Assembly: GCA_030549335.1 (NCBI GenBank) | Contig: CM060194.1 | Location: 65,934,547-65,998,546, forward strand | Length of the DNA stretch: 64,000 nt | Source: Pontederia crassipes | Lineage: Eukaryota > Streptophyta > Magnoliopsida > Commelinales > Pontederiaceae | Direction: 5' to 3' | In this document: one piece after another, positions 48,286 to 58,585 of the stretch | Layout: every line of letters starts with the position of its first letter | Position numbering within the stretch: position 1 is the first letter of the stretch | Made by a program: the position numbers and the translations under genes | The notes under the pieces: model-generated | Database searches by the model: none | What the model was told of the DNA's origin: nothing | What the model saw: only the letters and a program-made list of their open reading frames with translations

Positions 48286-48475
48286 TTGATTATTAAGTTG
48301 TTAATCATTCCATTGCATCCACTTAAAAATTTTCTAGCACTCCCCGCACACATTGACGTCACTTGCCGTCCAAGGCGCTCCACATTACTTAACGACATTG
48401 ATTGAAATTCAGACCCAAACCCGTTCAGTCTTTTAACGACATCGATTCAGAAAGCAGAGCAAATAATTTTTTAAA
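48286..48475. other. Host DNA left of the large MULE
   Basis: Short stretch with no gene; the last nine bases, TTTTTTAAA (48467-48475), are the left target-site copy of the MULE. Confidence 0.6.
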
Positions 48476-49022
48476 GGGGATAAGGATGTTGTGGGTTCAA
48501 AAAATCCCCATATATGTGGGGTATCCTTGGATTTTGATCGGATGGTCGAAAAAATAGCGCAGTTCAAACTTGTATTTAGTTGAGCAATAGCCGGTTCACT
48601 TATGTTAGACCCCTGGTTCACTGGTGTGGGTTCAATATCATGAACTCCCTCTATCTTCATCTTCTCAACCTCCCTCTCTCCTCATCTTCTCTCAGAAATT
48701 AGGGCAAGCTCTGCTACTGCATTTCGCTCCGCCAGGATCGCAGCTGCTGCATTTTTCGGAGGTTACATTTTTGGGAGTAAGTTCCTACCTCTCCTCTTTG
48801 CCACCTGATTTGATCCATGGCATTTCTCTGCTGCTGCTGTGAGCATCTTGAGTTGATGCCTCCCCTCCTGAGCGCCTTGAGTTGCTGCCTCTCTCGCTCT
48901 CTCTGCCAGGACCTCAGCCGTTGTGTTTCCCTGTCGCTGTATACAACCTCCGCCGCGATTTGTTCCTATTTGAGCTCTAATTTTAGCCGCTGCATTTTCA
49001 GGAGACTACATTTCTGGGAGTA
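48476..49022 (+). repeat. Left terminal inverted repeat of the MULE
   Basis: About 547 bp, inverted at the right end. Long shared blocks include TCCCCATATATGTGGGGTAT and TTTGATCGGATGGTCGAAAA. A CT-rich leader-like part follows, and a donor-like GGGA|GTAAG ends it, suggesting that the repeat holds the transposase promoter and first untranslated exon. Confidence 0.85.
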
Positions 49023-49503
49023 AGACCTTACCTCTCCTCTTTGCAACCTGATTTCATCCAAGAAATTTCCTTGTTGTTGCTTGATGTTTCACATATTTGT
49101 TATTCCATTTCAGCTGCTTCATTTGTTGTTCGATGATGCTGCAATATTCTTAGTTCCCCCTCTCATAGCCGCCTTAATTATACCTCACAGATCTTGCAAA
49201 GGTAATCCTTGGGTCATTTAATCATTCACTAGTTTACCATTATGCCTTTCTTACTCACTTATGTTTCATTAAAACTAAGCAACTATGGAAATGTCATAGC
49301 CATCACTACTTCAACCATGTAGGTTATTTGTATATATTTTACTACTATGGATGCAAACAATACACAACCACAAGACTTTGCAAATTACTTGTTATCCTTT
49401 TAGCTTATTGTTTCATTTTGCTTAATGTACTTTTTTTTTCAGCATAGGACAGCATATAATTGAGATACATGATCAACATAATCTTGTTGATAAACCAACT
49501 TTA

Positions 49504-51448
49504 TGTTGGAGCAAAGTTGTTAATCCCTATATAATTATATTTTGATGATACAAACCTCAAAAGATTAAGAGTTATATTTAAAATGTCAAAAAATTTTAAA
49601 TAGAAATTAGTGACTTCATGCACTGAACTTTCAATTAATATTTGTCTATATTTGCATGAGATTTATATTAAGAGATTAATATAAAAGTTATAGATAACTT
49701 TCTTATCTTTCTAGAAAATTAAGAATCACCTCATTGGGACAACCACATAAAACGTTATGTTTAAATGAAGCTCGAAAAGTTCAAATTGCATTTGATATTT
49801 TTATGTACTAAACTTGTACTTAATATTTGAGTATTCCATCATGAGATTTGGATAAAGAGATTAATATAAAAGTTATATATAATCATTTTATATTTTCATA
49901 GAATTAAGAATCACCTCATTTGGACAACCATATCAAAAGTTATGGTAAAAATAGTGAAGATCGACAAGTTCTATTCGAAGTTGATAATTTTATGTGCTGA
50001 ACTTTCATTAAATATTTGATTACTTTATCAACTGATTTGGGATAAGAGATGAGCATGAAAATTGTAAATTAAAGTGTTAGCTTTTCATAGAATTAAATAT
50101 CATCTCATTTGCATACTGGTATGAAAAGTTATGTATAAAAGAGTAAATATATAAAATGTTTCATTTGAAATGGACAACCTTGTGTACTAAACTTTGAATT
50201 AATATTGGACTATGATCTCATTAGATTTTGGATGAATGATGAACATAAAATTATAGAGAATTCTGTTATATTTCTATAGAATAAAAAATGAACTCATTTG
50301 GATACTTGTATGAAAAGTTATGTATAAACGAGTAAGATCTATAAAGTTTAAATTAAAATTGACAACTTTATGCACTGAACTTTGATTGAATATTTGACTA
50401 TGATCTCATTAGATTTTGAATGAATGTGGAAGACAAAATTTGTAGAGCATTTTGTTATCTTTCCATAGAATTAAATATCATCGCATTTGGATAACTGTGC
50501 AAAAAGTTATGTATAAAAGAGTGCAGATGTATAAGGCTGTCAATGACAAAACGGTCGACCGATACATTAACGATCGAACGTTATGGGTAAAAAAGGATGA
50601 ACGGTATAAAACGGACGACAGAATGTGCTGTCGGAATGACCGCTAATCACAGAGACCAAAGACATTTCTAAAACGGACGACCGAAATATTAACGGTCGAC
50701 CGTTATAGGAGCAAAGGCAACAACAACGACTAAAATCCTTCTACGGACTACCAACAACGGATAACTACGCAGAAAAGACAAGCGCAATGACTAGTTACTA
50801 TTCATAACGGTCGACCGTTATCATAGAGCTGACAGCACAATCTTTTTTAATTACTTTACAACGGCCAAATTTTTAAGAGAAGACTATAAAAGGGATCCAA
50901 AAGATTGAAGGAAGATCAACTAAGCAAGCAAATCATTCTAGAGATCCCTTCAAATCCAAACCATTTTTCTTGAGCCGAAGTTGCAAATCATCCCTTCCCT
51001 GTTTTAGTTTCTTAGTAAAAACATTATTTATAAGAAGAGAGCATTGGGGGGAATTCTTGTTTAGATAATTTTTTAGATCTCCTTGTAAGAAGAGGTGTGC
51101 CTTACCTCTTGAGCAAAGAAGAATGTGTTGTGGTGTAAAAAGGGTTATTCGATCTCTCCCTACAAGAAAAGAGAAAGCTAGTGAATTTCCGGCGGTCTCG
51201 AGGTCGAGAAGTCAGAGTGGGGACGTAGGCCAAGGAGTGACTGAACCTCATCAACAAACCACCGTGCATCTCGAGTTTATCTTTCTATCTCTCCTTCCTA
51301 TTCTATTATGCATGTGATTTGATTGCTATTGTGTTGGTTTAAAGATTAACGAGTCAATTTTAAGCTTCCGCTATGATTTTCGTAAAATTGGTATTTTCGA
51401 TTTAAACACCAATTCACCATCCCCCTCTCGGTGCCTTGTGATCCTACA
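49504..51448 (+). repeat. 5' LTR with five tandem units of about 185 bp
   Basis: Long LTR of 1945 bp. From about 49570 to 50520 it holds five imperfect tandem units, each ending in a CATCTCATTTGGATA...AAAAGTTATG block (at about 49726, 49911, 50102, 50290 and 50478). The promoter half follows with palindromic AACGGTCGACCGTT-type motifs and a TATA box. Confidence 0.85.
50884..50892 (+). promoter_or_regulatory. TATA box of the LTR promoter
   Basis: ACTATAAAAGGGATCC lies about 565 bases before the LTR end, downstream of the AACGG/CCGTT palindromes. The same site recurs in the 3' LTR near 53363. It fits the U3/R boundary of a plant LTR. Confidence 0.65.
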
Positions 51449-51503
51449 ATTGGTATCAGAACAAGGTTGCTTTTATTTTAAAGATTTAATCATCTTTTAG
51501 AGC

Positions 51504-52706
51504 ATGGCACTATTTTTAGAAGAATGTCATTCTATTTTCGACCCACCGATTTTTAAAGATCATTCTTTTTATTCTTGGAAAATTAGAATGAAAGCTTATA
51601 TTTGTTCTATTGATTTTGATATGTGTGAAGTTTTGGAAAATGGTTTTGAAAAGCCAAAGAAAATTATAAATGGTGTTCCTATTGATCTTCCATTTTTTTT
51701 AATATGACGATTTTCAAATGTCGATTGAAAATTTTGACTACAATGTCAAAAATGTCTTTTATTCCTCTTTAAACTCTTATGGTATGAATCTTATTTCTAA
51801 ATGCTCCACTTCTCATGAGATTTGGCAAGTTTTGTTAAATAGTTATGAAGGGAGTGAATTTGACAAAAGGAACACATCGTATGTGGACAATGAAGAAAAT
51901 GATAGTTTTACATCCACGACATTCAAAGATGAAGTGTTATGCTTAATGGCCAAAAGTGAGGATAATAAGGTAACGTCAACTTCATCTTCTTCTTCTTCTA
52001 GTGATAGTGATAGTGATAATGATGATGATATTGATATTGCTCTTGATGTTCATAAAGAATTTTCATCTCTTATTCAAAAGCATCTTTCTCTTAAAAAGAA
52101 AATTGAAACATTAATGAATGAGTATATTGCTTTGAAAAATGATTTTGAAAATTTTAAAAAATTGATTCACTCTTATTGGAAATTAAAAATTATGAAGTTT
52201 TGAAGGTAGAAAACTCAAAGTTGATTATATTACAAAATGAATCGCAAAAAACAATAACTTATTTACAAAATGCTTCACATAATAAAAGTGCTATGCCTTT
52301 GAAACATACTAGAAATGTTCAAAAGCCTACTAAAATGTTTGCAAACTCTAATTATTATAGAAAGGAAATGAACTTGAAGAAAAATGTCAAAAATACAAAA
52401 GGATATTATTTGAAATATTCTTATTCTTCAAAATCAAAGCATGCCAGTGATTATTATTTGAAGAATAAACATTATTATGATCGCTCTTTTAATGTTAAAC
52501 ATTTTCATGCTTCTAATTATGATTATTCAAAGTTGAAATATGATCAAAATAATTATGTTATACCATATACTATTTGTCATTATTGTAATGCTCATGGTCA
52601 TTATTCATTTGAATGTCAAATTAAAAAATCTACTAATATGGGCATGAAATTGATGTGGATTCTTAAAGGAACCAAAATTAATCATGTTGGACCCAAACAA
52701 ATTTGA
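51504..52706 (+). pseudogene. Copia gag (UBN2-like), frameshifted
   Basis: Capsid-like gag in three overlapping frames: 51504-51707 (MALFLEECHSIFDPPIFKDH, then YSWKIRMKAYI), 51718-52203 (WQVLLNSYEGSEFDKRNTS and a long Ser/Asp/Asn-rich acidic tract) and 52176-52706. The last frame holds the CCHC zinc knuckle CHYCNAHGHYSFEC (C-x2-C-x4-H-x4-C). The frame breaks lie near 51700 and 52190. It ends just before sequence where protease and integrase would be expected. Confidence 0.85.
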
Positions 52707-52844
52707 GTACCAAAATGTAAATAATTTTTGTTTGTAGGTGTGCTTCACAAAGAATGAGAAGAATGATTCAAGCAAAGTGAAGGCACACATTTTTTGGTAA
52801 AGTATCATTGAATTAAAAGTTTGTAGAGCATTTTGTTATTATTA

Positions 52845-53931
52845 TTATTCATAGTTTGACTATGATCTCATTAGATTTTGAATGATTGTGAATACAAAAT
52901 TTGTAGAGCATTTTGTTATCTTTTCATAGAATTAAATATCATCCCATTTGGATAACTGTGCAAAAAGTTATGTATAAAAGAGTGCAGGTGTATCAAGTTG
53001 TCAATGACAAAACGGTCGACCGATACATTAACGGTCGACCGTTATGGGTAAAAAAGGATGAACGGTTTAAAACGGACGACCGAAGGTGCTGTTGGAACGA
53101 CCGCTAATCACAGAGACCAAAGACATTTCTAAAACGGACGATCGAAACATTAACGGTCGACCGTTATGGGAGCAAAGACAACAACAATGGCTAAAATCCT
53201 TCTACGGACTACCATCAACGGATAACTACGCAGAAAAGACAAGCGCAACGGCTAGTTACTATTCATAACGGTTGACCGTTATCTAAAACGGTCGACCGTT
53301 ATAGAGCTGACAGCACAATCTTTTTTAATTACTTTACAACGGTTAAATTTTTAAGAGAAGCCTATAAAAGGGATCCAAAAAATTGAAGGAAGATCAACTA
53401 AGCAAGCAAATCATTCTAGAGATTCCTTCAAATCCAAACCATTTTTCTTGAGCCGAAGTTGCAAATCATCCCTTCCCTGTTTTAGTTTCTTAGTGAAAAC
53501 ATTATTTGTAAGAAGAGAGCATTGGGGGGAATTCTTGTTTAGATGGTTTTTTAGACCTCCTTGTAAGAAGAGGTGTGTCTTACCTCTTGAGCAAAGAAAA
53601 AAGCGTTGTAGTGTAAAAAGGGTTATTCGATCTCTCCCTACAAGAAAAGAGAAAGCTAGTGAATCTCCGACGGTCTCGAGGTCGAGAAGTCGGAGCAGGA
53701 ACGTAGGTCAAGGTGTGGCTGAACCTCGTCAACAAACCACCGTGCATCTCGAGTTTATCTTTCTCTCTCTCTCCTTCCTACTCTATTATTCATGTGATTT
53801 GATTGCTATTGTGTTAATTTAAATATTAACGAGTCGATTTTAAGCTTTCACGATGATTTTCGTAAAATCGGTATTTTTGATTTAAACACCAATTCAACCC
53901 CCCCCCCCCCTTGGTGCCTTGTGATCCTACA
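52845..53931 (+). repeat. 3' LTR, truncated at its 5' side
   Basis: Matches the last 1.08 kb of the 5' LTR, keeping only one of the five 185-bp units. It holds four exact AACGGTCGACCG motifs (about 53011, 53030, 53152, 53287), one near-copy with TTGACC (53267), the TATA box and a run of C at 53899-53911. Confidence 0.85.
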
Positions 53932-56099
53932 CTTTAGGCATGTTGTTTGATTTAGAAAATGAGGCATATGATTTTTACAATTTATATGCAAGAGCGATGG
54001 GTTTTTCAATGCGAAAATCTTATACCACAAAGTGTAAGAAAACTCGCAAAATTATTAGTAGGTTGCTCGTCTGCTCAAAGTAAGGGCATAAGAATAGTAG
54101 TGATGAAGAGTTGGGAAAACAAATCAAAAGAGAAAAAAAGAACTAAGAGTTGATTGTGATGCCCATTTACAAGTGGCGGTGAGAGGTGACGGAAAGTGGG
54201 AGGTTAAAAAGTTCGAAGAAAAGCACACTCATATTCTTGCTACTCCTACCAAGGTAGCTATGTTGCGTTCTCACAATGAAGCCCACAAAGGTTCTAAGAA
54301 TGCAATAGATGCATTTCATAATGCTGGAATGGGACCATCTTTAATTTCTAAAGTGCTCAACTTTTCAGGTGAACCATTGATTACACCTCAAATTTGTAGT
54401 GACCATTTAAAGAAGACGCGTCAAAGTAATCTAGGTGAGAATTGTATCAGTGTAATTAAATATTTTCAAAAGAAAATGGCCAAAGACAAAAATTTTATTT
54501 TCAGTTAGAAAGTTGATAAGAACAAGGTTGCAAGGTGTGCCTTTTGGACAGATTTTAGATCAAGAGATAGTTATGTGATTTTCAAAGATGTTGTTAGTTT
54601 TGATACAACTTATAGGACGAATAAGTTATGCATGCCTTTCGTGCCATTTACTGGCGTCAACCATCATAGACAATCAATTTTGTTTGGTTGTGCTTTATTA
54701 GCCGATGAAACAGAAAAGACTTTTACTTGGTTATTTGAAACATGGTTAGAATGCATGCATGATAAGCATCCTAAATACATCATTACTGATCAAGATATAG
54801 TTATGGGCAATGCTATTCGAAAAGTGTTTCCAAATACACGACACATGTATTGTATTTGACATATTCAAAGAAATATTATGAGTAATCTTCAAGATTTATA
54901 TGCTCGAGACAACTTTCAACAAGAATATGGAAAAAAGATACATGGTTCATCAAGTATTGAAGCAACATGGTTCATGTTAAAGGAAAAGTTTGAAATTCGA
55001 GATGATCATTGGCTTTCAGTTATGTATGAGAAACGACAACATTGGGCCTCCATTTATTTGAATGATGTATTTGCTGCACGTATGCAAACGACTCAAAGAT
55101 CAGAATGAATGAATTCCTTTTTTGATGGATTCGAGAATTTTAATACATCTTTAATTGAGTTTGTACACCAATATGACAAAGCTGTTTCCACTCGTCGTGA
55201 GGCTAAAAAGTGAGAGAATTTGAAAAATATGAACTCTAAAGCTGCTTTACTTACAAAAAATCAATTAGAGAATCATGCACGAGACGTCTACACTGACAAG
55301 AATTTTCTCATTTTTCAAAAGAAATTTCTACATATGTTTGATTTCAACTCAACCAGAACTGAACAAAAGTCTTGCAAAGCCGTGTTTAATGTGTTCATGG
55401 ATGGAGATGAAAAAGATAAAAAAAGTTATGTTGTGGAATTCAATAATCGCCCAAGTATCTCGCTCAAATGTTCATGCAAAAGATATGAAAGGGATGGCAT
55501 CTTTTGTTCTCATGCATTATACATTCTTAAGATAGAGAATGCCACAAAAATTGCCTGAAAAATATATTATTCATCGTTGGACAATGGATGCTAGATATTC
55601 GACAAAACGTAAAGTTCATGATAGTGCATCCATTTCTAGCCAAGGGCCACACTTCATAACTCCTATTTTGAATTGGAACTTTAGACATAATATGAGGATC
55701 GCAACTTAAATGGGCTTACAATCGCCATATCATTTAGATATTGCAGTCGTGCTAGTGGATGAATTTATTGAAAAATTGTCTCTTGTTCGAGAACACGTTC
55801 CAAGTTCAGCAGGCAACCTTGTCTTAAATCAACCTGAAGGATTAAATAATATTATTATACATGATCCACCTTGTGTTAAAGCAAAAGGAAGATCGGAAAA
55901 GCTTACCAGAATAAAATCTGGTATTGAGATGTCAATATCACAAAAGGGTAAAAAAAAGAGAACACGTCGTAAAATTGAAAAAAAAAATGAGGAGTACATG
56001 ATTAAGTAATTTTTGTTGTCAAATTTATCAACTTTCTCATTCATCATTTCTTGTTAAAAATATCATAACTTTCTCATTCATTATTTTTATTTAAAATAG

Positions 56100-57078
56100 A
56101 GTAAGCAATCCAGCCAAGAAAATCAACCATTATATGTTCAATCAGCATGTCAGGTAGCTATGGGTTTGTGTTTGAAAATATCATAATTACATTTTATACA
56201 TTTTTTTTGTTTAAATCATATTCAACAATCTAGCCAAGGACCTCAGCCAGCATGTCAAGTAACTATGTAGCAATGAAACCAACAAGACTTGCAGAAATTT
56301 GAACCTATTTTTTATTTATGTATACATTTATTTGAAGTGTATGAATTTGCCTTGCATGTTTTGGATGCATACCTACAACATAATCAAGTTGAATTGCAGA
56401 AATTTGAGAACTAGCAAAATTATTAATTTCTTTTTTGGGGATGTATGAGTCGAATGTATGAGATGTAGAACAGCTTTGTTGATGTTCTTAGACAATGATC
56501 ATCAAACCTGGCAACATCTTTTTCTTGAACAATATTATGGCATGTCGAGATTATTTTGGATACTCAATGAAGTAGACTTCTTGTATTTGATTATTTAATT
56601 GCTATAAAGTTATGTTGTGGTACGTGTTGGGGGTTTATGCTGTGTGATTGTTGAATACTCCTGCACATATCAAACAAGCACAACCAGAACATGTTGTGAT
56701 AGTTGTTGGGGCTTATGTTTTATAGTTGTTATTGCTCCTACAATTGAACTTTTACCATAAATTTGCTATGAAAAAGATGTGATTTCATCAAAAATCATGT
56801 TCTTGGCAAGATCACAATTAAAATCATCATGTTACAATCAAACATTCAAAGCTTTCAGAACTTTTAAAAAGCATCCTTTCATTATCAAACAGTGAAGAGT
56901 ACCAAATTATATTTTGTTCAACAATTAATAACTCACAGAAGCTCACAACTACATAGTACCAAACTACACCATGATAACTATAGAGTTTACAACTACAAAG
57001 GTACCAAACTGCACCATGACAACTACAAAGTTTGTCAAATGAATCTTCCAAATACATGACATATTATGACGCCTACTA
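56100..57078. other. MULE interior between the two convergent genes
   Basis: No coding region recognised. The stretch holds the 3' ends of both genes; a GCACCATG-containing near-repeat around 56970 and 57010 is the only local structure. Confidence 0.4.
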
Positions 57079-57527
57079 TTAAATATAATATTTTTTTCTC
57101 GCTTGAGCCTTCGAATAGAGTCTTTTGGAGTCTTCATACGTCAAAATCTTATTAAGCAGTCCAAGTAGAATGATGCGATGCTTGTCCATGTTACATCTTT
57201 TGTTTTCATTCACTCCGTTATCAGCAAGCAATTCGATTAGAATAATTTTATGTTGATCTTCTACAATTGGATCCATCCATTGAAAGAAAACACAGTCTCG
57301 ATATTGAACCTGCAACGGAAATACTAATCTTTAGAAATATAATTACAATGGATTAACTTGAATGGAGAAATCATTTGTTTTAGTACACGGAAATGAGGAC
57401 ATCGTCAGAAGCGTCTTACTAGATTATTGGTTGTCCATGACATCATTAAGTTCGCCTTATCTCCGCATGCACAAAATGGAGTATCGAAGTCATATGACGG
57501 ATATGAAAAGCAAATTAAAGATGACAT
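57079..57527 (-). pseudogene. GRF-type zinc-finger gene carried by the MULE, one stop
   Basis: Two exons on the minus strand: 57527-57387, starting at ATG (MSSLICFSYPSYDFDTPF), and 57309-57079. The intron has a GT donor after CGT and the acceptor TTGCAG. The joined reading gives the GRF zinc-finger pattern: CACG, SWTTNN, RRF, RCPHF, then CVFFQWMDP (C-x-C-G ... C ... C-x-F-F-x-W), followed by a charged, helix-prone tail. Length would be 123 residues. One in-frame TGA at 57405-57407 sits right after RRF. GRF fingers bind single-stranded DNA in several DNA-repair proteins; the role in a transposon is unknown. Confidence 0.72.
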
Positions 57528-57744
57528 CTAGTTGAAAAGTATTAGTATTGCTCTAGAAATCAGTCTGAAATGAACAAGAGTTTATAAATAAAGATCTGAG
57601 AATCAATTATTGCAACCTATAGAAAATATTTTTAATATGTTAATACACAAGCTACATGTTAATATGAATACTCTTATCACTAATTTGTTAATCTGAAAAG
57701 TGAAAACTACCTTCCACAAAAGAAAACTAAGTTAGTAGCAGATC

Positions 57745-58390
57745 GAGCCACCCAGAAATGTAGGCTCCTGAAAATGTAGCCGTTGAAATCAAAGCGCAAA
57801 TAGGAACAAGTCACGGCGGAGGTTGTACACAGCGATAGGAAAACATAGCGACTGAGGTCTTGGCGCTTACAGGAAATGTCTTTTGTGGCAGCAACTCAAG
57901 GCGCTCACATAAAATGTCTGATGGCAAGGAGGGGAGGCATCAACTCAAGATGCCCACAGCAGCAGTAGGGAAATGCCATGGATCAAATCAGGTGGCAAAA
58001 AGGAGAGGCAGGAACTTACTCCTAGAAATGTAGCCTCCCGAAAATGCACCGGCTGAAATCAGAGCGCAAACAGGTGATGTCACGACGGAGGATGAACACG
58101 ACGACGGGGAAATGCAGCGGCTGCGATCCTGACGAAGCGAAATGCAGCAGCAGAGCTTGCCCTAATTTCCGTGAGAAGATGAGGAGAGAGGGAGGTTGAG
58201 AAGACGAAGACAGAGGGAGGTCGTGATATTGAACCCACACCAGTGAACCGAGGGTCCAACATAAGTGAACTAGCTACTGTTCAACTAAATACAAGTATGA
58301 ATCGCGCTATTTTTTCGACCATCCGATCAAAATCCAAGGATACCCCACATATATATGGGGATTTTTTCTATCCACACCATCCTTATCCCC
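57745..58390 (-). repeat. Right terminal inverted repeat of the MULE
   Basis: Inverted match of the left repeat, slightly longer (about 646 bp) because of an extra internal segment duplicating the AGGAG-TACATTTCTGGG portion. It should drive the minus-strand GRF gene. Confidence 0.85.
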
Positions 58391-58585
58391 TTTTTTAAAA
58401 TAAGATATTAATTTTTTATTATGTAAGAAAAAAATCGAAGCCTTGCGCATCAAGTTAATGGAATAACTTATTTTAAACCTAAATATATTCGAGTAGAACA
58501 AATAAAAAAAATGTATCTTCCTGGAGCAAATAAATAGATGGTGCATGGGACTGCATCATCGAAAGTTAGGTAGGAGAAATAGAAT

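Larger units (their letters stand above)
49504..53931 (+). mobile_element. Copia-type gag-only LTR retroelement
   Basis: The element begins TGTTGG, ends CCTACA and is flanked by the exact 5-bp duplication CTTTA (49499-49503 and 53932-53936). The 5' LTR is 49504-51448. A primer site TTGGTATCAGAACAAGG, matching initiator tRNA-Met, follows at 51450. Only gag is present; protease, integrase and reverse transcriptase are absent. The 3' LTR (52845-53931) lacks the first 0.86 kb of the 5' LTR. It is either a non-autonomous family mobilised by a full-length relative or a copy with a single large deletion. Confidence 0.9.
49443..56009 (+). pseudogene. FAR1/MULE transposase, interrupted and decayed
   Basis: Coding pieces lie at 49443-49503 and 53937-56009, separated by the LTR element. 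Across the gap the frame reads NLVDKPTLGMLFDLENEAYD, so the insertion split one exon. An acceptor TTTTTTCAG precedes 49443. Domains: FAR1 DNA-binding region (FYNLYARAMGFSMRKSYTTK; AHLQVAVRGDGKWEVKKFEE), MULE DDE core (FDTTYRTNKLCMPFVPFTGV with the first Asp; YIITDQD with the second) and a SWIM zinc finger (CSCKRYERDGIFCSHALYIL). Disabling changes: TAA 54081, a frameshift near 54140, TAG 54506, TGA 54857 (at an expected Trp), TGA 55106, TGA 55211, a frameshift near 55551 and TAA 55707. The basic KKKRTRRKIEKKN tail could be a nuclear signal. Confidence 0.9.
48476..58390 (+). mobile_element. FAR1-type Mutator-like element with nested Copia
   Basis: The terminal inverted repeats start GGGGATAAGGATG on both strands and run about 547 bp (left) and 646 bp (right). 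The 9-bp target duplication TTTTTTAAA (48467-48475 and 58391-58399) is exact. The element is 9915 bp long, or about 5.48 kb without the nested LTR element at 49504-53931. It carries a FAR1-like MULE transposase on + and a GRF zinc-finger gene on -, arranged convergently with each promoter side facing a terminal repeat. This parallels the mudrA/mudrB layout of maize MuDR, although the second gene here is a different family. The transposase has several stops, so this copy is probably dead; its second gene has one stop. Confidence 0.9.

Noticed and set aside
51504-52706. Possible host zinc-finger gene (CCHC knuckle)
   Set aside because: Lies between LTRs directly after a primer site, so it is retroelement gag.
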